Origin: Phycicoccus sp. M110.8
GTDB lineage: Bacteria; Actinomycetota; Actinomycetes; Actinomycetales; Dermatophilaceae
Assembly (NCBI RefSeq): GCF_032464895.1
Contig: NZ_JAWDIC010000001.1
Span: forward strand, 930,001-994,000
Direction: 5' to 3'
DNA: 64,000 nucleotides
Shown piece after piece: positions 56,413 through 64,000 of the stretch. Positions within the stretch are counted from its first letter, which is position 1. Each line of letters opens with the position of its first letter. A model generated the notes under the pieces. It worked only from the letters and a program-made list of their open reading frames with translations. It ran no database searches and was not told the DNA's origin. The translations under genes were made by a program, and so were the position numbers.

Positions 56413-57735
56413 CTAGGCCCGACCACCGACAACGGTCGAGGCCAGCGCCCGAGCCGCTTCCGGGTGCTCCTCGCGGAGCAGCCCCACCGCCGCGAGCAGG
56501 TATGCCGTGTCGGTCACCACCCGCGCCCCGCGCGGGACCTTCCAGCCGCCGGCGTGGTCGGTCGCGACGGCAGCCAGCACGGCGTCCCGGTCCACCTCCG
56601 GGGCGTGCCGGAGCACGCCCCCGGACCCCACGACGACGGCCACGTCCGCCAGGGGACGCGGGCTGCTGCCGGGGGCCGGCGGACGCGCGTGGCGCCGCAC
56701 GGCGACCACCGCGGCGGTCCGGGCCAGGGCGAGGTCGAGCCCCCGCTCGCGGTCGTCGACCGGCAGGTGGCCGGGGGCGGCCGCCAGCTGCGCGGCATAC
56801 GCCTCGAGGCCCTCGGGCAGCGGCAGGTGCTCCCGGGCGGCGGCGGCGACGACGCCCTCGGCGTTCCAGCGCATGCCGAGGTCGGCCTCGACGGTGCGGG
56901 CGTGCCACAGGGGGGCGACGACGTCCTTGGCGAGGCCGGCGTCCTCGCCCTGCGGCGTGATGACGGAGTAGACGTCGGTCGTGGCCCCGCCGATGTCGAC
57001 GACGAGCACGTCGCCGCCGACCGCGTCGGCCAGCACCTCGACACCGTTCAGGACGGCGTCGGGGGTGGCGGCGCGCACCAGGCGGCCGAACTCGGGCCCG
57101 CGGGACAGGCCCTTGCCGCCGATCACGTGGTGCAGGAAGGCCGCCCGGATCGCCGCCCGCGCCGCGTCGGGTGCGATGACGCCGATCCAGGGCAGGACGT
57201 TGTCGGTGACCGTGAAGGTGCGACCGGTCGAGGCCAGCACCGCGGCGACCTCGTCTGCGGCGTCCGCGTTCCCGGCCACGACGACGGGCGCCGTGACCCG
57301 GGCCCTGGCGAGGCGGGTCGCGTTGTGCAGCAGCACGTCGGCGTTGCCGCCGTCGGTGCCGCCCACGAGCAGGACGATGTCGGGCCGGCTGGCCCGCAAC
57401 GCGGCGACCCCGGCGCCGTCGAGCCGCCCAGCCGCCACGTGCTCGACCCGGGCCCCCGCGCTGAGCCCGACCCGGTGGCCCGCCTCGGCCGTGACGTCGC
57501 GCTCGTACCCGACCACCGCGAGCCGCAGGCCGCCGCCGGCGCTGGAGCAGGCGACGACCTCGTCAGGGGTGCCGTGCCGGGCCAGCTCGCCGAGGACCGC
57601 CCGGTAGCCGTCGAGGACGTCGGTGCCGATGGTCGTCGGCGTCGAGGCCGTCGCCACGAGCCGGCCGTCGCCGGTGTCGACGAGGGCGGCCTTGGTGAAG
57701 GTCGACCCGAAGTCGACGGCGAGGGCGAGGGGCAT
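56413..57735 (-). CDS. MutL-like ASKHA ATPase (glutamate mutase L family)
   Basis: A 440-residue member of the GlmL/MutL family, proposed reactivator/chaperones of B12-dependent glutamate mutase. LAVDFGSTFTKAALVDT is the phosphate-1 loop, VVDIGGATTDVYSV the phosphate-2 loop and VVVGSGGVLRHAP the adenosine motif. No mutase subunits (GlmE/GlmS), methylaspartate ammonia-lyase or other B12 enzyme genes are in the window, so here it is an orphan. Two octamer copies are present (56500, 56793). Confidence 0.85.
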   Translation of the reverse strand: MPLALAVDFGSTFTKAALVDTGDGRLVATASTPTTIGTDVLDGYRAVLGELARHGTPDEVVACSSAGGGLRLAVVGYERDVTAEAGHRVGLSAGARVEHVAAGRLDGAGVAALRASRPDIVLLVGGTDGGNADVLLHNATRLARARVTAPVVVAGNADAADEVAAVLASTGRTFTVTDNVLPWIGVIAPDAARAAIRAAFLHHVIGGKGLSRGPEFGRLVRAATPDAVLNGVEVLADAVGGDVLVVDIGGATTDVYSVITPQGEDAGLAKDVVAPLWHARTVEADLGMRWNAEGVVAAAAREHLPLPEGLEAYAAQLAAAPGHLPVDDRERGLDLALARTAAVVAVRRHARPPAPGSSPRPLADVAVVVGSGGVLRHAPEVDRDAVLAAVATDHAGGWKVPRGARVVTDTAYLLAAVGLLREEHPEAARALASTVVGGRA

Positions 57736-57835
57736 GGAGGAGGGACTTTCGCCGGTCTCGGTGGCTCTGTGGTTCGGGAGTCGGTGGCTGGTGGCCGGTG
57801 GCTCGTGGCTCGACGTCGCGGGCCGGTCGCCCGGG

Positions 57836-59023
57836 TCAGCCGAGCCGGTCGAGGGCCTGGCCGAGGTCGGCGATGAGGTCGTCGACGTCCTCGATGCCGC
57901 AGGACAGGCGGATCAGGTCGGCCGGCACCTCGAGCTCGGTGCCCGCGACGGACGCGTGGGTCATCCTGGCCGGGTGCTCGATGAGCGACTCGACGCCGCC
58001 GAGCGACTCGCCGAGGGTCCACAGCTGGGTCTCGCCGCAGACCTTGACGGCGACGTCCTCGCCCGCCTTGACCTGGAACGAGATCATCCCGCCGAACCGG
58101 CGCATCTGCTTCTTCGCGACCTCGTGGCCGGGGTGGCTCGCCAGGCCCGGGTAGTGCACGGCCTTCACCGCCGGGTGGCCGCTCAGGAACTCCACGACCC
58201 GCTCGGCGTTGTCGCTGTGCTTCTCCATGCGGACCGCGAGCGTCTTGAGGCCGCGCAGCACGAGCCACGCGTCCATCGGTCCTGCGACCGCGCCCATCGA
58301 GTTCTGGTGGAAGGCGATCCGGTCGGCCGCGTCGGCGTACCCCGGCACCGCGATGTCATGGCCGACGACGACCGCGCCACCGACGACGTCGGAGTGGCCG
58401 CCGCAGTACTTGGTCGTCGAGTGGGTGACGATGTCGGCGCCGAGCGACAGCGGCTGCTGCAGGTACGGGCTGGCGAACGTGTTGTCGACGACGAGCAGCG
58501 CGCCGGCCTCGTGCGCCACGGCCGCGAGCGCCTCGATGTCGGCGATGCCGAGCAGCGGGTTGGTCGGCGTCTCGACCCAGACGATCTTCGTCGCCCCGGG
58601 CCGGATGGCCGCGCGGACGGCGTCGACGTCGCCCATGGGCGCGATCGAGTGCTCGACGCCCCAGGGCGTGAGGACCTTGTTGAACAGGCGGTAGGTGCCG
58701 CCGTACGCGTCGTTGGGGACGACCACGTGGTCACCGGGTGCGAGCAGGGCGCGCAGCACGGTGTCCTGGCCGGCGAGCCCGGAGGAGAACGCGAACCCGC
58801 GGACACCGCCCTCCAGGGCGGCGAAGCACTCCTCGAGCGCCGTGCGGGTGGGGTTCGCCGAGCGCGAGTACTCGTACCCGCCGCGGAAGCCGCCGATGCC
58901 GTCCTGCTTGTAGGTCGAGACCTGGAAGATCGGCGTGATGACCGCACCGGTCCCCGCATCGGGCTCCTGCCCGGCGTGGATCGCCCTGGTCGAGAACCCC
59001 TGCTGCCGCGCGTCGTCGCTCAT
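57836..59023 (-). CDS. metB: Cystathionine gamma-synthase (PLP transsulfuration enzyme)
   Basis: Makes cystathionine from an activated homoserine and cysteine. The PLP Lys is in VTHSTTKYCGGHSDVVGG. GFSTRAIHAGQEPDAGTGAVITPIFQVSTY and EYSRSANPTRTALEECFAALEGG are family blocks. At 395 residues it could also act as cystathionine gamma-lyase; sequence alone does not decide. The ATG at 59023 (MSDDARQQG) is preferred over an upstream in-frame start at 59062. In mycobacteria metB neighbours greA. Confidence 0.92.
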   Translation of the reverse strand: MSDDARQQGFSTRAIHAGQEPDAGTGAVITPIFQVSTYKQDGIGGFRGGYEYSRSANPTRTALEECFAALEGGVRGFAFSSGLAGQDTVLRALLAPGDHVVVPNDAYGGTYRLFNKVLTPWGVEHSIAPMGDVDAVRAAIRPGATKIVWVETPTNPLLGIADIEALAAVAHEAGALLVVDNTFASPYLQQPLSLGADIVTHSTTKYCGGHSDVVGGAVVVGHDIAVPGYADAADRIAFHQNSMGAVAGPMDAWLVLRGLKTLAVRMEKHSDNAERVVEFLSGHPAVKAVHYPGLASHPGHEVAKKQMRRFGGMISFQVKAGEDVAVKVCGETQLWTLGESLGGVESLIEHPARMTHASVAGTELEVPADLIRLSCGIEDVDDLIADLGQALDRLG

Positions 59024-59077
59024 GGCGGCAAGGCTAGCCGTCGCCCGGGAGGCGTCGCCCACCGCCGGGTGCGGCGC

Positions 59078-59590
59078 TCAGCGGCCCGCACCCTCCCCGC
59101 GGGCGGTCGCCCGCTCCTCCCGGGGCGCCTCGACCACGACCAGGTCGCCGACGCGCACCGGCCCGCCCTCGAGGATGCGGAACACGGTGCCTCCGCGGGC
59201 GTGCATCGCCTTCATCGCACCGGGGGCGATCCAGTCGTCGAGCAGGCGGCACGGGGCGGCGGGTCGAACGACCTCCAGCAGCACCTCCCCCACCCGCACC
59301 CGCGTCCCCGGCTTGCCGGGCACCGGTCCGCCGGAGATCGTCAGGTTGCGCCGGGTCGCGCCGGGCTCGACGACCGACCCCAGGGCTGCACCTGCCGCCT
59401 CGAGGTCGAGGGCCGACTGGATGGTCACGTGCCGGTGCCGCGACCCGTGGTACCGGTCGCCCACCAGTCCGGCACCCGCCTCCGCGACCACCGACTCCAC
59501 GGACCGCGTGGGGATCCGGCGCGCCGGTGCGACGTGGATCGAGACCACCTCACCGAGCGACGTCCCGGGCTCGACGACGACCAGGCTCAC
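59078..59590 (-). CDS. MOSC-domain protein
   Basis: A 170-residue MOSC (molybdenum cofactor sulfurase C-terminal) domain protein. VVAEAGAGLVGDRYHGSRHRHVTIQS and LTISGGPVPGKPGTRVRVGEVLLEV form the core barrel. The conserved Cys lies in RPAAPCRLLDDW, the position that binds the cofactor sulfur in this family. GTG 59590 overlaps the acetyltransferase stop (GTGA). Confidence 0.88.
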   Translation of the reverse strand: MSLVVVEPGTSLGEVVSIHVAPARRIPTRSVESVVAEAGAGLVGDRYHGSRHRHVTIQSALDLEAAGAALGSVVEPGATRRNLTISGGPVPGKPGTRVRVGEVLLEVVRPAAPCRLLDDWIAPGAMKAMHARGGTVFRILEGGPVRVGDLVVVEAPREERATARGEGAGR

Positions 59591-60582
59591 CGCAGCTCCT
59601 TCTGCCACTCGCGCATCGCCGCGTCCTCGGCATACCCGAGCTCGCGGTTGACGGCGAGCATCGGTGCGTTCTCCTCGGCGTTCCACGTGCGCACGCTCGC
59701 TGGGCCGGGCAGGTGCTCCACGAGGGCGAGCGTGTTGGCGGCCTTCATCCGCAGGCCGAGCCGGTGGCCGCGGTGCTCGCGCAGGACGAGCGTGTCCTGC
59801 TGGTAGACGACGGACGGGTCGCTGGTGACCGTGGTCTGGGTGTAGCCGGCGACCGAGCCGTCGGCGGCGAAGGCGAACGTGTCGACCGCCGTGCGACCCG
59901 CCGCCGCGATGCGGGCGTAGTCCTGGCGGACCCGCTCCTCGTCCCAGTCCTCCTCCTCGAGCTGGAGGTCGCCGAGCGGGACGTCGGTGCTCATGCGGCG
60001 ACCGAGGAGGGCGCGCGCAGCGACCCACTCGTCCGGTATGCCGCCGAGCGCCGTCCGGAGGACGTAGCCGTCACCGTCGTGGTCGGCCAGGACGGTGGCG
60101 AGGCGGTCCCGGTCGAGGGGCAGCTGCAGCGAGCTGCGCAGGTTCGTCTGGGCAGGTGCGTACCCGAACCGGCGGGCGAAGCCGCCGTGGACGTCTTCTG
60201 AGCCGGCCACCCACACCGTCTCCGCGACGAGCAGGTCTCGGCCGGCGTCGCGCTGCACCTCCTCTGCCTGTCGCAGCAGGGCCCGGCCGTGACCGCGGCC
60301 ACGGTGGTCGGGGTGGACGGCCAGCACGAGGACACCCAGCCGGAGGTTGTCGTGCAGCGGCATGGCGAGCGAGGCAGCCCCCACCAGCCGTCCGGCGTCG
60401 TCGTGGACGGCGAGCGCGACCGTGCGTCGTGCGGGGTCTCGCAGCAGGACGCGCCGCTCCTCAGGGGTGCGGGCGGAGTGCAGCTCCCCGAGGTCGTGCA
60501 CCGCGGACGCGTACAGCACGTCGCACCACGCCTGGAAGCTCTCCTCCGGGCCGTCGGGTCGGATCTCGACGATTCCGGTCAT
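59587..60582 (-). CDS. Two-domain GNAT acetyltransferase
   Basis: A 331-residue protein with two GNAT folds. The first has LGVLVLAVHPDHRGRGHGRALLRQAEE, the second VYQQDTLVLREHRGHRLGLRMKAANTLAL. WNAEENAPMLAVNRELGY matches the C-terminal strand of mycothiol synthase-like and related double GNATs, but MshD assignment is not justified. ATG 60582. It contains a rare ATA Ile codon within an octamer copy at 60036. Confidence 0.87.
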   Translation of the reverse strand: MTGIVEIRPDGPEESFQAWCDVLYASAVHDLGELHSARTPEERRVLLRDPARRTVALAVHDDAGRLVGAASLAMPLHDNLRLGVLVLAVHPDHRGRGHGRALLRQAEEVQRDAGRDLLVAETVWVAGSEDVHGGFARRFGYAPAQTNLRSSLQLPLDRDRLATVLADHDGDGYVLRTALGGIPDEWVAARALLGRRMSTDVPLGDLQLEEEDWDEERVRQDYARIAAAGRTAVDTFAFAADGSVAGYTQTTVTSDPSVVYQQDTLVLREHRGHRLGLRMKAANTLALVEHLPGPASVRTWNAEENAPMLAVNRELGYAEDAAMREWQKELR

Positions 60583-60665
60583 CCGCCCACCCTGTCGCAC
60601 CGGTGACGAGCACCGCAAAGGAGTTGTCGCAGCAGCGGAGCACGGGTCGTGGTTCCACCGCCGGA

Positions 60666-60725
60666 GGGACCGGGGTGGACGCCGAGGGACCAGGGTGGAC
60701 ACCGACGGACCGGGGTGGAACAGCC
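60666..60725. repeat. 20-bp direct repeats (three) upstream of msrA
   Basis: Three adjacent 20-bp units start at 60666, 60686 and 60706, sharing GGACCrGGGTGGA. They end 26 bases before the msrA start and occupy the probable promoter region, like iterated operator sites; 20 bp is close to two helical turns. Confidence 0.75.
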
Positions 60726-60751
60726 GCGGGCGTGGTCGCGTTGAACGGGTC

Positions 60752-61468
60752 GTGATCTTCGGGAGCCGCAGCAAGTCGACCATGCCCACCGCCGAGGAGG
60801 CCCTGCAGGGCCGTCCCACCCGGCCGTTCTCGATCGCACCGGAGCACCTGGTGCTGCACACCCCCGTCGAGGGTCCCTGGCCCGAGGGCACCGAGGTGCT
60901 CTACGTCGCCATGGGGTGCTTCTGGGGGGCCGAGCGCATCTTCTGGCAGCAGCCGGGTGTCGTCACGACCGCGGCCGGTTACATGGGCGGGTTCACGCCG
61001 AACCCGACCTACGAGGAGACCTGCACGGGTCGCACCGGCCACGCCGAGACCGTCCTCGTGGCCTACGACCCCGAGCAGACCTCGCCCGAGCTGCTGCTCA
61101 AGGAGTTCTGGGAGAACCACGACCCCACGACTGCGAACCGGCAGGGCAACGACATCGGCACGGCATACCGGTCGGCCATCTACTGGACCACCGAGGGCCA
61201 GCGCATCGCGGCGGAGGCCACGAGGGAGTCGTTCCAGAAGGTGCTGACCGAGCACGGGTACGGCGCCATCACGACCGAGATCCGCTCGGCCGACGACGCG
61301 GGGCCGTTCTACTACGCCGAGGACTACCACCAGCAGTACCTCTTCAAGAACCCCGGCGGCTACTGCAACCACGGGTTCAAGGGCATGACCTGCCCCGTGG
61401 GCATCGTCAAGCAGGACCAGCTGCCCTCGCAGGAGAGCGTGCTGCGCACCAACGACTCGGGCGCCTGA
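60752..61468 (+). CDS. msrA: Peptide-methionine (S)-S-oxide reductase
   Basis: Repairs oxidised methionine. The catalytic Cys is in VAMGCFWGAERIFWQ; GYMGGFTPNPTYEETCTGRTGHAE and the C-terminal YYAEDYHQQYLFKNPGGYCNHG are family blocks, with resolving Cys candidates at GGYCNHG and KGMTCPVG. The GTG at 60752 gives 238 residues and the N-terminal FGSR extension common in actinobacterial MsrA; ATG 60782 would remove ten residues. Followed by a strong hairpin. Confidence 0.94.
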   Translation: MIFGSRSKSTMPTAEEALQGRPTRPFSIAPEHLVLHTPVEGPWPEGTEVLYVAMGCFWGAERIFWQQPGVVTTAAGYMGGFTPNPTYEETCTGRTGHAETVLVAYDPEQTSPELLLKEFWENHDPTTANRQGNDIGTAYRSAIYWTTEGQRIAAEATRESFQKVLTEHGYGAITTEIRSADDAGPFYYAEDYHQQYLFKNPGGYCNHGFKGMTCPVGIVKQDQLPSQESVLRTNDSGA

Positions 61469-61484
61469 CGCCCACGCCGTCCCC

Positions 61485-61566
61485 GACCGAGGGCGACTCG
61501 TGCCACAACCGGCACGAGTCGCCCTCGTCCGTGCGGACCGAGGGCGAAACGTGCCGGATCCGGCAC
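61485..61566. terminator. Palindromic element pair downstream of msrA
   Basis: A perfect 17-bp stem (61488-61504 with 61511-61527, six-base loop) is followed by a second element. That element repeats GACCGAGGGCGA (61485-61496 and 61536-61547) and ends in the 16-bp palindrome GTGCCGGATCCGGCAC (61551-61566). It lies between convergent msrA and the lamin-tail gene and probably terminates both. Confidence 0.75.
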
Positions 61567-61593
61567 CAGTGGGCCGCAGGACGCGGCGGTGCG

Positions 61594-62058
61594 TCAGCGT
61601 CGGGTGACGTAGTACGCCGAGGGAGTGGCGTCATTGAACGCCCAGCTGTCGCGGAGCACGCCCCTGGAGTCGCGCAGGTATGCCGTGTCGCCGGTGTTGT
61701 TCCAGACGTACCAGGAGCGGTTGTAGTACCGGTGCGACGCCGTGGCCGAGCCCTTGCCGGTGTGGATGGTGACGGAGGCGCCGGCCTTGAGCGTGAACGT
61801 CGGGAACCGGTACGTGTAGCCCTGCTTGTCGCGGAGGGTCCAGCCGGTCAGCGACCGGTTGGTCCGGGTCGTGTTCTTGAGGACGACGTACTCGGCGTTG
61901 AGGCTGCTGTTGCCTCCGCGGTCGGCGCCGGGCGAGTCGTACTGGATCTTGACGATCCGGATCGGCGGGGTCGTGGCCGAGGCGGCGGACGGCACGGCGA
62001 GGCCGACCCCCACGGCGACGGCGGCGGACAGGGCGAGGGAGACAGCGGTGCGGCGCAT
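61594..62058 (-). CDS. Secreted lamin-tail-domain (LTD) protein
   Basis: A 154-residue exported protein: signal peptide (RTAVSLALSAAVAVGVGLAV...ASA, cleavage about residue 28), then a lamin-tail domain of immunoglobulin-like fold. Its blocks are IVKIQYDSPG, NAEYVVLKNTTRTNRSLTGW, YRFPTFTLKAGASVTIHTGKG and WNNTGDTAYLRDSRGVLRD. Bacterial LTD proteins are extracellular and often associate with DNA or nucleases; the role here is unknown. TACGGT lies seven bases before the ATG, a leaderless-type promoter. Confidence 0.9.
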   Translation of the reverse strand: MRRTAVSLALSAAVAVGVGLAVPSAASATTPPIRIVKIQYDSPGADRGGNSSLNAEYVVLKNTTRTNRSLTGWTLRDKQGYTYRFPTFTLKAGASVTIHTGKGSATASHRYYNRSWYVWNNTGDTAYLRDSRGVLRDSWAFNDATPSAYYVTRR

Positions 62059-62241
62059 GCACCCGACCGTATTGACCCCTTGCGCCCGGTGAGGGCCGTT
62101 TCGCACCTCTGCCGACCCGGACCGACCGAACGGACGAGGCCGGACGGCACGATCATGCCCTCCGGGCCGCGACCCGGCGCACCGGACCGGAGGGCGCCGG
62201 TGCGGCGAAGGTGCCGCCCGGCGGCATACGGTGCCCACGTG

Positions 62242-62730
62242 ATGATCCGCGAGATGACGGCGCAGGACGTACCGGCGTTCCTGCCCACCTTCCACGCGGT
62301 CGTCGACGACGGCGAGACGTACGCCTACCCGCAGGGCCTGGACGAGGACGCGGTGCGCGGGCTCTGGCTCGAGCAGCCGCCCGGCCGCACGGTGGTCGCC
62401 GTGGACGACGACGGCACCCTGCTCGGCAGCGCGAAGATGGGGCCCAACCGGCCGGGTCGCGGCTCGCACGTCGGGACGGCGAGCTTCATGGTGGCCGAGG
62501 CCGCGCGCGGTCGGGGGGTCGGGCGCGCGCTCGCCGCGGAGGTGCTGGCGTGGCACCGGCGCGAGGGCTACGCGGGCATCCAGTTCAACGCGGTCGTCGA
62601 GACGAACACCGCGGCCGTGCGGCTGTGGCAGGACCTCGGGTTCGAGGTGCTCACGACCGTCCCAGGAGCCTTCCAATCCAGGCGGCACGGCCGCGTCGGC
62701 CTGCACGTGATGTACCTGCCCCTGGGCTGA
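62242..62730 (+). CDS. GNAT-family N-acetyltransferase
   Basis: A 162-residue GNAT: SHVGTASFMVAEAARGRGVGRALAAEVLAWHRREGYAGIQFNAVVETNTAAVRLWQDLGFEV contains the RGRGVGRAL acetyl-CoA loop and the late Asn and Leu-Gly-Phe strand. Start ATG 62242; GTG 62239 also possible. The last 80 bases overlap the 3' end of the convergent DUF1992 gene. An octamer copy sits 12 bases upstream (62222). Confidence 0.88.
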   Translation: MIREMTAQDVPAFLPTFHAVVDDGETYAYPQGLDEDAVRGLWLEQPPGRTVVAVDDDGTLLGSAKMGPNRPGRGSHVGTASFMVAEAARGRGVGRALAAEVLAWHRREGYAGIQFNAVVETNTAAVRLWQDLGFEVLTTVPGAFQSRRHGRVGLHVMYLPLG

Positions 62731-63181
62731 CCTCGGCCGCCGCTGCCGCCCGGGCTCGTTCGGCGCGCGCCTGCTCGGCCCGCTCCTCCCGCAGGCGTCG
62801 CCACTGCCCGACCATGTCCTCGACGTCGACGGTGGGGGCGATCAGCGGCGGCATCGCACCGACAGCAGGGCGCAGCCGGTCGAGCTTGACGCGCCGGTTG
62901 AAGTCCTCGAGCACGGCCCGCACCGACTCCTCCGTGCGCAGGTCGAGCAGCGACTCGGGGAAGGTCTGCCGCTCCTTGCGCAGGGCAATCGCGGGCGGCA
63001 TCGCCCCGGTCATGTCGAGCTGCTCGCGCTGCACCAGGCCCTTGACCCACCAGTCCGGGTCGTCGACGTCCGAGGCCCCGATCCCGCGCAGCGGCTTCCC
63101 GGCGCCGGGCAGGTTGTCGAACTCGCCGCGCTCCTGCGCCTCGCGGATCGCGCGCTCCACCGGCGACTCCCAGGGGTCCAC
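62651..63181 (-). CDS. DUF1992 (DnaJ-homologue subfamily C28-like) protein
   Basis: A 176-residue cytoplasmic protein. It begins WESPVERAIREAQERGEFDNLPGAGKPL, the DUF1992 signature, followed by PPAIALRKERQTFPESLLDLRTE. The C-terminal third is charged and coiled (REERAEQARAERARAAAAAE). Function unknown. Its 3' end overlaps the acetyltransferase gene by 80 bp on the other strand. Confidence 0.88.
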   Translation of the reverse strand: MDPWESPVERAIREAQERGEFDNLPGAGKPLRGIGASDVDDPDWWVKGLVQREQLDMTGAMPPAIALRKERQTFPESLLDLRTEESVRAVLEDFNRRVKLDRLRPAVGAMPPLIAPTVDVEDMVGQWRRLREERAEQARAERARAAAAAEVSPGAGTSRAGRRGRAAWIGRLLGRS

Positions 63182-63289
63182 CCCTCGACCCTACGTCGGG
63201 CACGCGGCCCGGCGCCGCCGTCGCCGCCCCCCGCCCGCCCGGCCGCCGCCCGCCCGGCCGCCCGGCCGCGGGCCGCGTAGGGTCGCCGC

Positions 63290-64000
63290 GTGCGGATCGT
63301 CTCCCTGCTGCCCTCGACCACCGAGATCCTGTTCGCGATCGGCGCGGGCGACGACGTCGTCGGCGTGACGTTCGAGTGCGACACCCCGGCGCAGGCCCGC
63401 GAGCGCCGGATCGTGTCGACGACGGCGATCCCCGAGGGCCTGTCGTCGGCCCAGATCGACGCGTTCGTCACCCGCGCGATGGCCGCCGGCGAGGACCTCT
63501 ACCACCTCGACGCGGGCGCCCTGGCCGACCTCGACGCCGACCTCGTGGTGACCCAGGACCTGTGCGCAGTCTGCGCCGTCGACGTCTCCAAGGTGGACGA
63601 CGCCCTCGCGCACCTCGGCTGCACCGCCGAGGTCCTCACCATCGACCCGCACAGCCTCGAGGAGGTGCTCGGCTCCGTCCTCACCCTCGGCGCCGCAACC
63701 GGTCACGAAGACGAGGCCGCCTCCCTCGTGGCCGGGCTGCGCGAGCGCCTGTATGCCGTGGAGCGGCGCGTGCGCGACCGTCCCCGCCCGCGGGCGCTGG
63801 TGCTGGAGTGGACCGACCCGCCGTTCGCCCCGGGCCACTGGGTGCCGGAGATGGTCGAGGCCGCCGGCGCGGTGAGCGCGCTCGGGTCGGCCCGGGAGAA
63901 GTCGGTCCGCGTGACGTGGGACGACGTGCGCGCGAGCGCGCCCGAGGTCATCGTCTGCGCACCGTGCGGCTACGACCTGGAGGGGTCCGCTGCCCTCGCC
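63290..64000 (+). CDS. BtuF-like cobalamin/ferric-siderophore binding protein (3' end beyond window)
   Basis: Open to the right edge (237 codons seen). RIVSLLPSTTEILFAIGAGDDVVGVTFECD is the start of the TroA/BtuF-type binding fold; LVVTQDLCAVCAVDV and LEWTDPPFAPGHWVPEMVEAAG match the BtuF-like proteins of actinobacteria. No signal peptide precedes the domain from the GTG at 63290, so it is probably cytoplasmic or has another role than transport. The C-terminus is missing. An octamer copy lies at 63751. Confidence 0.85.
   Translation, partial: MRIVSLLPSTTEILFAIGAGDDVVGVTFECDTPAQARERRIVSTTAIPEGLSSAQIDAFVTRAMAAGEDLYHLDAGALADLDADLVVTQDLCAVCAVDVSKVDDALAHLGCTAEVLTIDPHSLEEVLGSVLTLGAATGHEDEAASLVAGLRERLYAVERRVRDRPRPRALVLEWTDPPFAPGHWVPEMVEAAGAVSALGSAREKSVRVTWDDVRASAPEVIVCAPCGYDLEGSAALA

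Overview
The window is high-G+C actinobacterial chromosome (over 70% G+C by eye; GTG and TTG starts common; ATGA, GTGA and TGATG stop/start overlaps between most co-directional genes). A mycothiol S-conjugate amidase, a WhiB-like protein, a His-rich GroEL1-type chaperonin, a GuaB3 protein, MurT/GatD and actinobacteria-specific DUF families place it in the Actinomycetota. The blend looks most like Micrococcales (Intrasporangiaceae-like), but that is inference. I see no tRNA, rRNA, CRISPR array, prophage or intact insertion sequence. This is core chromosome.

Layout. 1-1.5 kb: the 5' part of a DUF222/HNH endonuclease gene that runs off the left edge, with a LexA-like box. 1.6-4.9 kb: murT-gatD and a coupled phosphotransferase-like gene. 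5-6.7 kb: a sugar epimerase-like enzyme and a small membrane protein. 6.9-10.4 kb: SURF1, DUF3817, guaA and a 1-acyl-glycerol-phosphate acyltransferase. 10.5-14.1 kb: an asymmetric heterodimeric ABC exporter, then a 590-bp repeat-rich non-coding stretch. 14.7-21.3 kb: GMC oxidoreductase, succinate-semialdehyde dehydrogenase, guaB3 and guaB. 21.5-25.9 kb: whiB, an S4-domain protein, an unusual sigma-like membrane fusion and CIRCE-controlled groES-groEL. 26-32.2 kb: acetyltransferase, methyltransferase, a secreted cell-wall protein, ribokinase with nucleoside hydrolase, and a GH3 lipoprotein. 32.3-37.3 kb: alr, alpha/beta hydrolase, tsaE, tsaB, rimI, tsaD read as one leftward overlapping operon. 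37.4-42.4 kb: MFS transporter, then glmS, acpS, nnrD. 42.5-52 kb: coaA, fumC, a secreted transglycosylase-like protein, phoH2, uppS, trhA, mca, DUF4307 and greA. 52.2-64 kb: ilvA, a DrrAB-like ABC system, a MutL-like ASKHA protein, metB, MOSC, acetyltransferases, msrA, a lamin-tail secreted protein, DUF1992 and the start of a BtuF-like binding protein.

From memory of the Mycobacterium tuberculosis H37Rv order, the left half follows the choD-guaB3-guaB2-whiB3-groEL1-groES-tsaD-rimI-tsaB-tsaE-alr-nnrD-glmS block. The right half follows the metB-greA-mca-hemolysin III-uppS-coaA-phoH2-fumC block. The two meet here at glmS/coaA.

The most unusual signal is not a gene. The octamer CGGCATAC (complement GTATGCCG) occurs 44 times by hand count, where about two copies are expected at this composition. 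It falls in coding and non-coding DNA, on both strands and in several reading frames, often at the cost of rare codons (TAT, GCA, ATA). One facing pair makes a perfect hairpin between groES and groEL. This resembles a HIP1-like highly iterated motif, and I know of no description of it.
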